From positions 1 to 64,000 of the forward strand of contig NZ_QGMQ01000007.1 in the NCBI RefSeq assembly GCF_003259155.1: 64,000 bases of DNA, written 5' to 3'. Shown here piece after piece: positions 16,672 to 25,880 of this stretch. How positions within the stretch are numbered: the first letter of the stretch is position 1; every line of letters begins with the position of its first letter. Source of the stretch: Marinimicrobium alkaliphilum (lineage in GTDB: Bacteria > Pseudomonadota > Gammaproteobacteria > Pseudomonadales > Cellvibrionaceae). The notes under the pieces were generated by a model. That model had not been told where the DNA came from. It saw only the letters and a list, made by a program, of their open reading frames with translations, and searched no databases. The translations under genes and the position numbers were made by a program.

Positions 16672-16819
16672 CAAGTGTTACCTTTGGGTGGGGTGGATTG
16701 ATACAAGTGTTACCGTTTCGCTACCAAAATACACACCCGGGGTGGCTTTTGGATAAAGCATTGAATGTAAGCGAGGCCTGTTATTACAATGCTGCGTCCT
16801 TAGATGCCTCTGTGAGGCA
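16672..16819 (+). promoter_or_regulatory. Control region of the TonB-system operon: direct repeats, promoter, leader hairpin
   Basis: An 11-bp direct repeat CAAGTGTTACC occurs at 16672-16682 and 16704-16714, 32 bp apart, about three helical turns. A sigma-70-like promoter follows: TTGAAT (16761-16766), 18-bp spacer, TACAAT (16785-16790). The leader contains hairpin TGCCTC (16805-16810) / GAGGCA (16814-16819). The spacing suits a transcription factor binding tandemly upstream of the promoter; its identity is unknown. Confidence 0.5.
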
Positions 16820-16897
16820 ACAATTAACCCAGTGATGTGACGGTTTACCCTGTCGCGAACTATTCAGTCAGTTGCAAGCACCCGAGTTGGGGGAAAT

Positions 16898-17683
16898 ATG
16901 AAACAGCAGCGATTTAAAGCCGTGGCATTGACCACTGCGCTGTCTGCCGGGGCGCTTTTGGGAAGCGCTGCCGTGGCAGATCAAACTCTGGATGAAATTC
17001 TCCAGGTGGGGCAGGCCAAGACGACTATGGCCCAAGAGTCCCAGCGTCGGATCGACCGGCTCGCCAACGAGACCAACGACCTCCTGCAGCAATACCGCAC
17101 AGTGAGCAAGCAGATTGAAGATCTGCGGGTCTACAACAGCCAGCTGGAGCGTCAGATCGCGAACCAGGTCGAGATCCTCAACGATCTGGAGCAGTCGATT
17201 GAAGACGTCACCATCATCGAGCGTCAGATCCAGCCGTTGGTGCTGCGCATGCTGGATGGCCTGGAGCAGTTCGTAGAATTGGACAAGCCCTTCAACCTTG
17301 AGCGCCGCCGTCAACGTTTGGCCGATCTTCGTGCCAACCAGGATCGTGCGGATATCTCCGTGGCTGAGAAGTTCCGTCAGGTCCTCGAGGCTTACAAAAT
17401 CGAGTCAGAGTACGCTCGCAGCATCGACATTTACACCGAGACATTGAATGTCGCCGGTCGTGAACGCGAAGTGAACGTCCTGCGTGTTGGCCGCATCGCC
17501 CTGATGTATCAAACCACTGATACTGAACTGTCCGGCGCTTGGGATACCCAGCGTGAGGCGTGGGTTGAATTGCCGTCGCGTGCGTATCGCAACGAAATCC
17601 TGAAAGGTATTCGTATCGCCCGTCAGCAAGCGGCCATCGATATCATGGAACTTCCCATTCAGGCTCCGGAGGCAGCACAATGA
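16898..17683 (+). CDS. DUF3450 domain protein (TonB-system-associated, periplasmic coiled coil)
   Basis: 261 residues: signal peptide (ALTTALSAGALLGSAAVA-D), then a long coiled coil (about 28-130; MAQESQRRIDRLANETNDLLQQYRTV onward) and a helical C-terminal domain (AEKFRQVLEAYKIESEYARSIDIYTE). DUF3450 proteins are encoded with TtpC-type TonB systems in marine gammaproteobacteria, but their biochemical role is not established. First gene of a six-gene operon, with a GGGGGA Shine-Dalgarno. Its stop overlaps the next start (ATGA), so translation of the two is likely coupled. A structural partner of the TtpC periplasmic domain is a reasonable inference. Confidence 0.88.
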   Translation: MKQQRFKAVALTTALSAGALLGSAAVADQTLDEILQVGQAKTTMAQESQRRIDRLANETNDLLQQYRTVSKQIEDLRVYNSQLERQIANQVEILNDLEQSIEDVTIIERQIQPLVLRMLDGLEQFVELDKPFNLERRRQRLADLRANQDRADISVAEKFRQVLEAYKIESEYARSIDIYTETLNVAGREREVNVLRVGRIALMYQTTDTELSGAWDTQREAWVELPSRAYRNEILKGIRIARQQAAIDIMELPIQAPEAAQ

Positions 17684-19059
17684 AGATGAAGTTTGTTAAA
17701 GGCTGTCTGGCAGTCTTGGCCGCTGGCCTGTTGACCAGTGGCGCTGCTGTGGCACAGAGTGAACGTGCGGCCACGCTCGACGAGCTGCTGCGTATGATCG
17801 AAGAATCCCGCGTCCAGGAAAGCCAGGAGCATCGCGACCGCGAGCGCCGCTTCCGTCAGGAGCGCGAGAATCAGGACAACCTTCTGAGCGAAGCCCGTGA
17901 CACCCAGGCTTCTGAAGAAGCGCGCTCTGAGCGTCTGGAAGAGACTTACTCCGAGAACGAAACGGCGATCCAGAACCGTCGTCGCCAATTGCAAGAGCGT
18001 ATGGGCGGACTGCGCGAGATGTTTGGTCACCTGACATCGACTGCCGGTGACTTGCGCACCTTGACCCGCAACTCGCTGGTCAGCGCTCAACTGCCGGATC
18101 GCGGCGAGTTCCTGAACGACCTTATTGACACCATGAACAGCCAGACTCGCCTGCCGAGCATGGCCGACATCGAGCGCCTGTGGTTCGAACTTCAGCGTGA
18201 GATGGTCGAAAGCGGTCGTGTAGTCAAGTTTGAAGGTATCGTGATCAAGCCCGACGGTGACCGCGAGACCCAGGATATCGTCCGTATCGGTAACTATAAC
18301 CTGGTATCTGAAGGTCGCTACCTGAGCTTTAATCCCGCGGGCAACAAAATTGAAGAGCTGCCCCGTCAGCCCTCTCGCGGCATCTTGAGTGGTGCAGCGA
18401 ACCTGCAGAACGCGAGCGAAGGCCTGGTGCAAGTGGGTATTGACCCCACTGGTCCGCGCGGTGGCTCCTACCTGTCTGCCATTATTAACACTCCGTCGCT
18501 GGAAGAGCGCTGGCATCAGGGTGGTGTAGTCGGCTACATCATTACTGCTGTGGGTATCTTCGGTATCCTTCTGGGTATCTGGCGTGTGATCGTACTGAGC
18601 AGTGTTGGTGCGAAAGTCAGCAAACAGCTGAAAACCAAAGAAGCCAACGAGAACAACCCGCTGGGTCGCGTGCTCAAGGTGGCTGAAGACAACAAAGGTG
18701 TTGATCCGGAAACCCTCGAGCTGAAACTCGAAGAGGCTGTGCTGAAAGAGCGTCCGGCGATCGAAAGCGGCCTGGCCGTGATCAAGATCATCGCCGCTGT
18801 GGCACCGCTGCTGGGTCTGTTGGGTACCGTGACCGGTATGATCCAGACCTTCCAGGCCATCACAATCTTTGGTGCCGGTGACCCGACTGCGATGGCAGGT
18901 GGTATCTCAAGCGCTCTGGTAACCACAGTAATGGGTCTGATCGTTGCGATCCCGACCGTACTGATGCACACCATTGTTAACGGTCGCGCCAAGCGTGTGA
19001 TCCATGTGATCGAAGAGCAGACCGCCGGTATCATTGCCGAAAACGCGGAAAATAAGTAG
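17680..19059 (+). CDS. TtpC-like long MotA/TolQ/ExbB proton-channel protein
   Basis: 459 residues. A signal peptide is followed by a large periplasmic domain: charged coiled coil at about 35-120 (EHRDRERRFRQERENQ), then a globular segment to about 275. A standard MotA/TolQ/ExbB domain with three membrane helices follows (GVVGYIITAVGIFGILLGI; IIAAVAPLLGLLGTVTGMIQTF; SALVTTVMGLIVAIPTVLM). TtpC in Vibrio is an accessory ExbB-like protein required by the TonB2 system; the periplasmic extension distinguishes it from ordinary ExbB. It overlaps the DUF3450 gene and precedes the short exbB by 10 bp. Likely role: part of the proton-driven motor energising TonB-dependent outer-membrane transport. Confidence 0.9.
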   Translation: MKMKFVKGCLAVLAAGLLTSGAAVAQSERAATLDELLRMIEESRVQESQEHRDRERRFRQERENQDNLLSEARDTQASEEARSERLEETYSENETAIQNRRRQLQERMGGLREMFGHLTSTAGDLRTLTRNSLVSAQLPDRGEFLNDLIDTMNSQTRLPSMADIERLWFELQREMVESGRVVKFEGIVIKPDGDRETQDIVRIGNYNLVSEGRYLSFNPAGNKIEELPRQPSRGILSGAANLQNASEGLVQVGIDPTGPRGGSYLSAIINTPSLEERWHQGGVVGYIITAVGIFGILLGIWRVIVLSSVGAKVSKQLKTKEANENNPLGRVLKVAEDNKGVDPETLELKLEEAVLKERPAIESGLAVIKIIAAVAPLLGLLGTVTGMIQTFQAITIFGAGDPTAMAGGISSALVTTVMGLIVAIPTVLMHTIVNGRAKRVIHVIEEQTAGIIAENAENK

Positions 19060-19069
19060 GAGATAACGC

Positions 19070-19597
19070 ATGCTGGCATTAATGGACGCACTTGGAGCCA
19101 TTAGAGCCTTTATGGATCAGGGCGGCCCTGTGCTGTATTTGATAGCCGCCCTTACCTTTGTCATGTGGACCCTGATTTTCGAGCGGGTGTGGTATTTCAA
19201 AGGCGGTCTGAAAGGTGATGTACAAACCACCCTGGACGCCTGGGAGGCGCGCCCTGAGCGCAAATCCTGGAATGCCCGCCAAGTGCGCTACGCGCTGATT
19301 TCACGGGTATCGGAAAAGATTAACGCCAATATGGACATGATCGCGACCATGATCTCGATCTGTCCTTTGATGGGGTTGCTCGGTACCGTTACCGGTATGA
19401 TCGACGTGTTTAACGTGCTGGCTTTCACCGGTGGTGGTGATGCGCAATCCATGGCTGGCGGTGTTTCCCGCGCCACTATCCCGACAATGGCGGGTATGGT
19501 TGCGGCACTGTCTGGTCTGTTTGCGAACACTTACCTGACCCGGATTGCCAAGCGTGAAAATCAGCTGATTGAAGACCATCTGACAATGGATCACTAA
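19070..19597 (+). CDS. exbB: ExbB/TolQ-type proton channel subunit
   Basis: 175 residues, three membrane segments: GPVLYLIAALTFVMWTLIF; MISICPLMGLLGTVTGMIDVF; and IPTMAGMVAALSGLFAN. The GLLGTVTGMI core is the proton-channel signature of the MotA/TolQ/ExbB family. A good GGAG Shine-Dalgarno lies 7 bases before the ATG. It is shorter than E. coli ExbB (244 residues), as usual for TonB2-type systems. With ExbD it forms the inner-membrane motor that energises the downstream TonB protein. Confidence 0.92.
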   Translation: MLALMDALGAIRAFMDQGGPVLYLIAALTFVMWTLIFERVWYFKGGLKGDVQTTLDAWEARPERKSWNARQVRYALISRVSEKINANMDMIATMISICPLMGLLGTVTGMIDVFNVLAFTGGGDAQSMAGGVSRATIPTMAGMVAALSGLFANTYLTRIAKRENQLIEDHLTMDH

Positions 19598-19640
19598 AGG
19601 CTGGTAACTAAGTATTTAACCGGTAATTAAGAGATTTGCC

Positions 19641-20045
19641 ATGAGCAGGAAAGATAATTCTGAAGAAGAACAGGCTGGCGCCATCGACTTGACGCCCATG
19701 TTGGACGTTGTGTTCATCATGCTGATCTTCTTCATCGTGACTGCTACGTTCATCAAAGAGACCGGTATCGAGGTAAATCGGCCTGAAGCGACAATGGCTG
19801 AAGACCGCCCGCGGGCCCAGATTCTGATTGCTGTCAATGAGAACAATGAGATCTGGATCGACCGCGAGCGTGTTGACCGGGAAGCGGTGCGCGTTCAAAT
19901 TGAACGTCTGCTGGCAGAAAACCCGAACAGCACTGTGGTCATTCAGGCTGATGAAGAAGCCAGTGTCCAACGCTTGGCCGATATTACCAATGCTGCGCGT
20001 GAGGCCGGTGTGCTTGATGTCGCTGTCTCGACTGACAGGAACTAA
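19641..20045 (+). CDS. exbD: ExbD/TolR biopolymer transport protein
   Basis: 134 residues with a short cytoplasmic N-terminus (RKDNSEEEQAGAIDLTPMLDVVF). One transmembrane helix (VFIMLIFFIVTATFI) carries the conserved Asp of the LTPMLDVVF motif just before it, the proton-relay residue in ExbD. The periplasmic C-terminal domain includes QADEEASVQRLADITNAARE. Forty-three bases separate it from exbB and 6 from tonB. It works with ExbB to transmit proton motive force to TonB. Confidence 0.93.
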   Translation: MSRKDNSEEEQAGAIDLTPMLDVVFIMLIFFIVTATFIKETGIEVNRPEATMAEDRPRAQILIAVNENNEIWIDRERVDREAVRVQIERLLAENPNSTVVIQADEEASVQRLADITNAAREAGVLDVAVSTDRN

Positions 20046-20051
20046 GCTGCT

Positions 20052-20672
20052 ATGAATTTTGCAAGACTAGCTATCGCAGTAGCACTGGCCGCAGTGACGA
20101 CCTTCGGCCTTCTGTTGCTGATGAACTCCTTGGTCAACGTTGATCTGGGGGAGCCGGACGAGGTTCGGGAAACTCGCATGCCCGACATTCATATGATGGA
20201 TGAAGAGATTGAGACCCGTCGCGATACTCAACGTCCAGATCGCCCGGAAGACGTGGATCAGCCGCCACCGGATATGCCAGAGCCAGAGTTTGAGTCGCCG
20301 GATATCAACCCGGAAGCGCTCAGTATGGCGGCGCCAACCAGTACGGGCAGTGAAGGTATTGCCGGTGTGGGCCTCGGCGGTGATGGTGAGTTCTTGCCCA
20401 TCGTGCGGGTCGCTCCTGAGTACCCGAGCAACGCCCTTTCCCGGCGCATTGAAGGTTACGTGACGGTTGAGTTTACTGTGACCGAAACCGGCTCTGTACG
20501 TGACGTGCAGGTGATCGAAGCGGTGACCAAAGACGGTAACCCGACCACGATCTTTAACCGTGCGGCCGTTCGTGCGGCGGAACGTTTCAAGTACCGCCCG
20601 CGGGTGATCGACGGTAATCCGGTGGAAGTCCCTGGCGTCCGTAACCGATTCACATTTGAAATTGCGGAATAA
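20052..20672 (+). CDS. tonB: TonB energy transducer
   Basis: 206 residues: N-terminal membrane anchor (LAIAVALAAVTTFGLLLLMNSLV), then a Pro/Glu/Asp-rich periplasmic spacer (about 30-95; QPPPDMPEPEFESPD). The C-terminal TonB domain contains the conserved YP (APEYPSNALSRRIEGYVTVEFTVTETGSV) and FKYRPRVIDG. Shorter than E. coli TonB, typical of the TonB2 type. It energises TonB-dependent outer-membrane receptors; none is encoded in the window, so the substrate cannot be told. Its position after exbD and before a TPR protein matches TonB2-type operons. Confidence 0.93.
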   Translation: MNFARLAIAVALAAVTTFGLLLLMNSLVNVDLGEPDEVRETRMPDIHMMDEEIETRRDTQRPDRPEDVDQPPPDMPEPEFESPDINPEALSMAAPTSTGSEGIAGVGLGGDGEFLPIVRVAPEYPSNALSRRIEGYVTVEFTVTETGSVRDVQVIEAVTKDGNPTTIFNRAAVRAAERFKYRPRVIDGNPVEVPGVRNRFTFEIAE

Positions 20673-20683
20673 GGTGACCGGCG

Positions 20684-22102
20684 ATGAAGACATGTATTAA
20701 AACGTTCGCGACCGGCGCATTCAGTAAAACGTTACTGGCGGCGGCGCTGGTTACCACACCTGTGGTGTCAGGCTTGGCTGTGCAGAGCGTAGCTCCGAAC
20801 CAGACCTGGTTTACGACGGGCGTCGCTCAAGCGGATGACCGTCTGCTGCGAGCTCGTACGGGCGTAGAACGCCAGCCGCGACGGATTCCCGCTTTGACTG
20901 ATGCCAGCGTGGATCAGTTGACCGAAGTGCAGGATTTTGTTCAGCCCGAAGAGCAGGAAGATGGCACCACGCCTGAGCCCAACTTCGAGGCAGCCATTCA
21001 GGTGCTCGATCGTTTGCTGGAACGCCGGCGCGACCGCCTCAACCAATATGAACTGTCCCAGGTTTACAACTACTACGCGTTTATCTATTACAACCGCGAG
21101 CAGTATGACCGGGCGATTGAAGCCTATGAGAACGTGATTGCGCAAAGCCCTCAGATTCCTCTGAGTGTTGAGGCGCAGACGATTTTCACTATCGGTCAGT
21201 TGCAGATGGCTGAAGAGCGCTACGAAGATGCACTTGAGACCTTCGAACGTTGGGCAGATGTAACGCCAGGCTCTATCAACGCCGAGCAATATGCACTCTT
21301 CGCCCAACTGTTTTATCAGGTGGACGATGTTGAGCGTTCATTGCTGCATATCAATGAGGCGGTGCGTCTGTATAACGAAGCGGGCCGTACGCCCCAAGAA
21401 AACTGGTACGGTTTGCAGCGCGCGATTCACTTCGAGCGTGAAGACTACCAGGCTGTTCTGGGTGTCATGAGGAATCTGGTTCGGGACTATCCAAGTTTCG
21501 CGTACTGGCGTCAGATGTCTGCGATTCTCGGCCTGCTCGAGCGGGAAGACGATCGCCTGCACGCGCTTGAGGCCACCTATGTGATGGGTGGGCTGTCGGA
21601 AGAGCGGGATCTGCTCAACCTGGCTTACTTCCTGCTCGAGAAAGAAGTGCCCTACAAGGCGGCCAAGATTCTGCATAAAGGGATCAATGAGGATGAAATC
21701 ATTGAGCCGAATGTGCGCAACCTGGAGTTGCTTGCCAACTCCTGGCGCATGGCGCAGGAAATTGACCGGTCCTTGGTTGAAATGGAGCGTGCCGCTGAGA
21801 AGTCTGAAGACGGCGAGTTGATGTTCCGTTTGGCGTCTTTCTACAGCCTCAACGAGCAGTTTGAGCAAGTGCTTGACTCAGCGCAGGAAGCTATCCGTCG
21901 CGGTGGTTTGCGCCGTGAGGATCAGGCCTATATCGTACTCGGTACAGCCCATTTTAACCTGGGCAATTACGAAGAGGCGGTGGAAGCGTTCGAAGAAGCC
22001 AAGAAAGATGAGCGTAGTGAAACAGCTGCCGAGCAGTGGATCGACTACACTCAGCGCGAGCGTCGTCGTCAAGAGCGTTTGCGTCAAGGGGCAGAGGGCT
22101 AG
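20684..22102 (+). CDS. TPR-repeat periplasmic protein of the TonB operon
   Basis: 472 residues; signal peptide about 1-48 (LLAAALVTTPVVSGLAVQSVA). The mature protein is almost wholly helical with several TPR units: YNYYAFIYYNREQYDRAIEAYENVIAQ, IFTIGQLQMAEERYEDALETFERW, and VLGTAHFNLGNYEEAVEAFEEAKK near the C-terminus. TPR proteins of this kind end many DUF3450-ttpC-exbB-exbD-tonB operons. They are thought to act as scaffolds for the periplasmic part of the system; the exact role is unknown. It starts 11 bases after tonB with an AAGGTGA Shine-Dalgarno. A strong terminator follows. Confidence 0.9.
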   Translation: MKTCIKTFATGAFSKTLLAAALVTTPVVSGLAVQSVAPNQTWFTTGVAQADDRLLRARTGVERQPRRIPALTDASVDQLTEVQDFVQPEEQEDGTTPEPNFEAAIQVLDRLLERRRDRLNQYELSQVYNYYAFIYYNREQYDRAIEAYENVIAQSPQIPLSVEAQTIFTIGQLQMAEERYEDALETFERWADVTPGSINAEQYALFAQLFYQVDDVERSLLHINEAVRLYNEAGRTPQENWYGLQRAIHFEREDYQAVLGVMRNLVRDYPSFAYWRQMSAILGLLEREDDRLHALEATYVMGGLSEERDLLNLAYFLLEKEVPYKAAKILHKGINEDEIIEPNVRNLELLANSWRMAQEIDRSLVEMERAAEKSEDGELMFRLASFYSLNEQFEQVLDSAQEAIRRGGLRREDQAYIVLGTAHFNLGNYEEAVEAFEEAKKDERSETAAEQWIDYTQRERRRQERLRQGAEG

Positions 22103-22150
22103 AGTTCATTAGCTCTCGGCAACGCCCGCCAGGCGCGCGTTGCCAGCCCA

Positions 22151-22187
22151 AAAAAAAGCCGACAACCTGGGTTGTCGGCTTTTTTTA
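22151..22187. terminator. Bidirectional intrinsic terminator between the TPR gene and ilvD
   Basis: AGCCGACAAC (22157-22166), loop CTGG, GTTGTCGGCT (22171-22180): a perfect 10-bp stem, preceded by seven A and followed by seven T. It can therefore stop transcription from both converging units. Confidence 0.95.
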
Positions 22188-22201
22188 TGCCCAGACCTCG
22201 A

Positions 22202-24046
22202 TCATTCCAGTTTCGACAGATCCCGCACGGCCCCTTTGTCGGCGCTGGTAGCAAGCATCGCATAGGCTTTGAGTGACGCACTGACTTTGCGCGGGCGAGC
22301 TTCTACCGGTTTCCAGGCGTCTTTGCCTTTGGCTTGCATGGCGCTACGGCGCTTGGCCAGCTCCTCATCAGAGACCAGCAGGTCAATTGTGCGGTTGGGA
22401 ATGTCGATACGAATTCGATCGCCGTTCTCCACCAGAGCGATCGCCCCGCCGGCGGCCGCTTCAGGTGATACGTGGCCGATGGAGAGGCCTGAGGTACCGC
22501 CTGAGAAGCGCCCATCCGTGAGCAGCGCGCATTGCTTGCCGAGTCCTTTGGACTTGAGGTAACTGGTGGGGTAGAGCATTTCCTGCATGCCCGGACCACC
22601 GCGCGGTCCTTCGTAGCGAATCACGACCACATCGCCGGGTTTGACGTTGCCAGCGAGAATATTCTCAACCGCCGCATCCTGGCTTTCAATGACGTTCGCA
22701 GGGCCTTCGAACACCAGAATATCTTCGTCGACCCCGGCGGTTTTCACCACGCAACCATCTTCCGCGATATTGCCTCTAAGAACGGCGAGACCGCCTTCTT
22801 TGGAGAAGGCGTGCTCCAGGTCGCGAATACAGCCGGTGGCGCGGTCGCCGTCCAGGCTGGGCCAGCGTGCGCTCTGGGAAAACGCCACTTGAGTGGGGAC
22901 GCCGCCCGGTCCGGCCTTGAAGAACTCCACCACTTCCGGCGAGGGATCGCCCATGATGTCCCAGGTGTCCAGGGCGGCTTTCAGCGTTTCGCTGTGAACC
23001 GTGGGCACGGAAGCGTCGAGTGCCCCAGCGCGATCCAGCTCGGCGAGTATGCTCATGATACCCCCCGCCCGGTGGACGTCTTCGATATGGTACTTCTGTG
23101 TGTTGGGTGCGACTTTACACAGCTGGGGGACGGTGCGGGACAGGCGATCGATATCGGTCATGCCGAAATCCAGTTCCGCCTCCTGTGCCGCCGCGAGCAA
23201 GTGAAGAATGGTGTTGGTGGAGCCGCCCATGGCAATATCCAGCGCCATAGCGTTTTCGAACGCAGTTTTCGAACCGATGTTGCGCGGCAGCACCCGCTCG
23301 TCGTCCTGCTCGTAATAGCGCTTGGCGAGCTCGACGATCTTGTGGCCAGCAGTCTCGAATAAACGTCTGCGGTCGGCGTGGGTCGCCAGGGTGGTGCCGT
23401 TGCCGGGCAGGGACAGGCCCAGGGCCTCGGTCAGGCAATTCATGGAGTTGGCGGTAAACATACCTGAGCAGCTACCGCAGGTGGGGCAGGCACTGCGCTC
23501 GACTTCGGCGAGGGTTGCGTCGTCAACGCTGTCGTCGGCCGCCATCACCATGGCATCTACCAGATCCAGGCCGTGGTCGAGCAGTTTGGTTTTTCCCGCT
23601 TCCATCGGTCCGCCGGAAACGAAAATCACCGGAATGTTCAGGCGCATCGCGGCCATCAACATCCCGGGGGTGATTTTGTCGCAGTTGGAAATACAGACCA
23701 TGGCATCGGCGCAGTGGGCATTGACCATGTACTCTACGGAATCGGCGATGATGTCGCGCGAGGGCAGGCTGTAGAGCATGCCATCGTGGCCCATGGCAAT
23801 ACCGTCGTCTACCGCGATGGTGTTGAATTCCTTGGCCACGCCCCCGGCTTTCTCGACTTCCCGGGCGACCAGTTGGCCCATGTCCTTCAGGTGCACGTGG
23901 CCGGGGACAAACTGGGTAAAGGAGTTGGCAATGGCGACGATCGGCTTTTCAAAATCGCCGTCTTTCATTCCGGTGGCGCGCCACAGGGCTCGGGCCCCGG
24001 CCATATTGCGACCGGCGGTGGTGGTTCTGGAGCGATAAGCAGGCAT
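22202..24046 (-). CDS. ilvD: Dihydroxy-acid dehydratase IlvD
   Basis: Fe-S enzyme of valine, isoleucine and leucine biosynthesis that dehydrates 2,3-dihydroxy-3-methylvalerate/isovalerate to the keto acids. 614 residues, near-identical layout to E. coli IlvD. The start at [27 protein letters not shown] matches the family; the frame is open 13 codons further. Cluster-ligand motifs include [12 protein letters not shown] and [18 protein letters not shown]. Substrate/Mg segments include [19 protein letters not shown] and [13 protein letters not shown]-like [23 protein letters not shown]. It lies alone, downstream of argA's terminator. It works with ilvE, also in this window. Confidence 0.97.
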   Translation of the reverse strand: MPAYRSRTTTAGRNMAGARALWRATGMKDGDFEKPIVAIANSFTQFVPGHVHLKDMGQLVAREVEKAGGVAKEFNTIAVDDGIAMGHDGMLYSLPSRDIIADSVEYMVNAHCADAMVCISNCDKITPGMLMAAMRLNIPVIFVSGGPMEAGKTKLLDHGLDLVDAMVMAADDSVDDATLAEVERSACPTCGSCSGMFTANSMNCLTEALGLSLPGNGTTLATHADRRRLFETAGHKIVELAKRYYEQDDERVLPRNIGSKTAFENAMALDIAMGGSTNTILHLLAAAQEAELDFGMTDIDRLSRTVPQLCKVAPNTQKYHIEDVHRAGGIMSILAELDRAGALDASVPTVHSETLKAALDTWDIMGDPSPEVVEFFKAGPGGVPTQVAFSQSARWPSLDGDRATGCIRDLEHAFSKEGGLAVLRGNIAEDGCVVKTAGVDEDILVFEGPANVIESQDAAVENILAGNVKPGDVVVIRYEGPRGGPGMQEMLYPTSYLKSKGLGKQCALLTDGRFSGGTSGLSIGHVSPEAAAGGAIALVENGDRIRIDIPNRTIDLLVSDEELAKRRSAMQAKGKDAWKPVEARPRKVSASLKAYAMLATSADKGAVRDLSKLE

Positions 24047-24120
24047 GGCAATCTCGTTCTCAGGTACGTGAAGATGGGCGGACACGCCCGCTAAAAAGTC
24101 GCAATGATAACAGATGCGGT

Positions 24121-24161
24121 AAACGGGGTCTGCCAGCGCGGCAAGGCTGGCAGACCCGTTT
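24121..24161 (-). terminator. Terminator-like hairpin after argA
   Basis: GGGTCTGCCAGC (24126-24137) pairs perfectly over 12 bp with GCTGGCAGACCC (24146-24157) around an 8-nt loop, flanked by AAACG and CGTTT. Read leftward from argA it is followed by CGTTT. The U-run is short but the stem is strong. Confidence 0.7.
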
Positions 24162-24171
24162 CAGGGGAGGC

Positions 24172-25488
24172 TCAGCTCAGGGCTTTGATAAAAATCTTGG
24201 AGTTGCGCTGGTAGTTGTACAGGCTTTGCCGATCGCTGGGCAGATCCTTCAGTTCGCCCGGCACAAAGCCCTGCTCGATAAACCAGTGGGCGGTCTGGGT
24301 GGTCAGCACAAACAGCCGCGCAATCCCCTGGCGCCTTGCCAGCGCCTCCAGATCCTGCAACAGCATCGCCGCTCGCCCGCCCTTGCGGTAGTCCGGGTGG
24401 GTGGCGACACAGGCCAGCTCTGCCGTATCCCCGTAGGGGTAAAGCGCGGCGCACGCGATGATGGTGCCGTCTTTCTCGAGCACGTTGAACAGGTTGATTT
24501 CGGTCTCCAACAGCTCCCGCGACCGGCGCACAAGAATGCCGTCCTGTTCCAAGGGTGCTATCAGCTCGAGAATGCCGCCGACATCATCGATGGTGGCGGT
24601 GCGCAATTGTTCGTAGCGCCCGGAGTAAATCATGGTGCCCAGGCCGTCGCGGGTAAACAGCTCGGTCAAGAGCGCGCCGTCAGTGGCATAGCTGATCAGC
24701 TGGGACCGGGGGACACCCTGCAGGCACGCCAGGTAGCAGGCATTGATGGCCTGCTGCCAGTCCGGGTTGATGTGTTCCCCTTCACGCTCCAGAAACCGTT
24801 TGCATTCCCCCAGGGCGAGCTGGCGCACGAGATTGCCCTCGGCGTCAACAATGCCGTCCCGATCAATATAGGCGAGCAGCTTGTCGGCCTTGAGTGCGAT
24901 CGCGGTTTGGGTAGCAACATCGGTAAACGACAGGTTGAATACCTCGCCGGTGGCGGAGTAACCCAAGGGCGAGAGCAGGGCGATTGCGCCCGAGTCGAGC
25001 GCCCGGTGTAGAGACTGGGTATTGACTCGCCGCACTTTTCCCGTGTGCTGTAGATCGACACCGTCGAGTACGCCGTGGGGCATGGCGGCGACAAAATTGC
25101 CGCTGACTACTTGCATGCGCGCACCGTGCATGGGGGAGTTGGGCAGGCCCGTCGACAGTGCCGCCTCCACGCTCACCCGCGCCTCGCCGATGGCCTGTAC
25201 GATGCTGCTCAGGTGTTCAAAGTCGGTGATCCGCAGGTTGCGGTGAAAGCCGCTGACGCTGCCCTGTTGGGCCAGTCGGGCGTCGATATGCGGGCGGGCG
25301 CCATGAACCAACACCAGACGCACGCCCAGGCTGCTGAGCAGGGCGATGTCATGAACGATGTTATAAAAGTTGTCGTGGCTCAGCGCTTCGCCGGGCAGCA
25401 TCAGGACGAAGGTCTTTCCCCGATGGCTGTTGATGTAGGGCGATGAGTGCCGGAACCATTTGACGTAGTCCTGGGTGTTGGCGGTCAC
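24172..25488 (-). CDS. argA: N-acetylglutamate synthase ArgA
   Basis: First committed step of arginine biosynthesis: acetyl-CoA plus glutamate gives N-acetylglutamate, normally feedback-inhibited by arginine. 438 residues. An N-terminal amino-acid-kinase-like regulatory domain (about 1-285; SPYINSHRGKTFVLMLPGEA, LVLVHGARPHIDARLA, VVSGNFVAAMPHGV) is followed by a C-terminal GNAT acetyltransferase domain (about 290-438; TIDDVGGILELIAPLEQDGILVRRSRE, LACVATHPDYRKGGRAAMLL). The start codon is GTG (25486-25488), giving MTANTQDYVKWFRHSSPYIN, which aligns with the E. coli N-terminus. ArgE lies upstream in the same direction, but the 554-bp gap with nested palindromes makes one transcript doubtful. 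Confidence 0.96.
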   Translation of the reverse strand: MTANTQDYVKWFRHSSPYINSHRGKTFVLMLPGEALSHDNFYNIVHDIALLSSLGVRLVLVHGARPHIDARLAQQGSVSGFHRNLRITDFEHLSSIVQAIGEARVSVEAALSTGLPNSPMHGARMQVVSGNFVAAMPHGVLDGVDLQHTGKVRRVNTQSLHRALDSGAIALLSPLGYSATGEVFNLSFTDVATQTAIALKADKLLAYIDRDGIVDAEGNLVRQLALGECKRFLEREGEHINPDWQQAINACYLACLQGVPRSQLISYATDGALLTELFTRDGLGTMIYSGRYEQLRTATIDDVGGILELIAPLEQDGILVRRSRELLETEINLFNVLEKDGTIIACAALYPYGDTAELACVATHPDYRKGGRAAMLLQDLEALARRQGIARLFVLTTQTAHWFIEQGFVPGELKDLPSDRQSLYNYQRNSKIFIKALS

Positions 25489-25542
25489 GGTATCGGTCTC
25501 GTTGGTTAAAGTCCTAAGCTTACCGGCAAAAGAGGGCTGTCG

Positions 25543-25752
25543 GCTAGTTTGGTTTTTTTGTTTGTTCGTGGCGCTTCGTAAGTGAGAGCGTGACTTGAGG
25601 GGGTGAAGGCTTTTGAAACCGCATGAATACGTCCCTGTAGCTCTCTGACTTCATCCATGAAGTCAGAGTTTCAAAAGCCTTCACCCCCTCAAGTCACTTG
25701 CCGTAAGCTTTGCATTCCCTCTTCTTATCCGGGCACAAAAAACCAAACTAGC
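25543..25752. repeat. Nested palindromic element A (conserved 48-nt core in a 30-bp perfect stem)
   Basis: Arms 25590-25619 and 25668-25697 are perfect 30-bp inverted repeats (inner end CTTTTGAAAC / GTTTCAAAAG). They enclose a 48-nt core, 25620-25667. The core contains a second palindrome reaching from 25643 to 25668: CTCTGACTTCAT, CC, then its exact reverse complement, the last base overlapping the right arm. Farther out, GCTAGTTTGGTTTTTTTG (25543-25560) pairs with the complement at 25736-25752, one T shorter. The tracts between inner and outer arms are recognisably related but contain indels. No coding capacity or transposase is evident. Confidence 0.9.
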
Positions 25753-25777
25753 GGGTGAGGGGGGGTGTGGAGGGTCG

Positions 25778-25880
25778 GAGTGACTGTCTTGCAGTACTCT
25801 CCCCATCACATCACCACCACCCCTTATTGATTTGGGGCGTATCCAAAACAGAGTAGTGGTACTTCAGCCTCTGCAGAGGC
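25778..25880. other. Spacer between the two nested palindromes
   Basis: Holds a small hairpin (25778-25786 with 25792-25799, one bulge) and a perfect 14-bp palindrome, GCCTCTGCAGAGGC (25867-25880), which abuts the left arm of element B. G-rich then C-rich tracts lie around 25753-25825. I see no gene or convincing promoter here. Confidence 0.4.
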
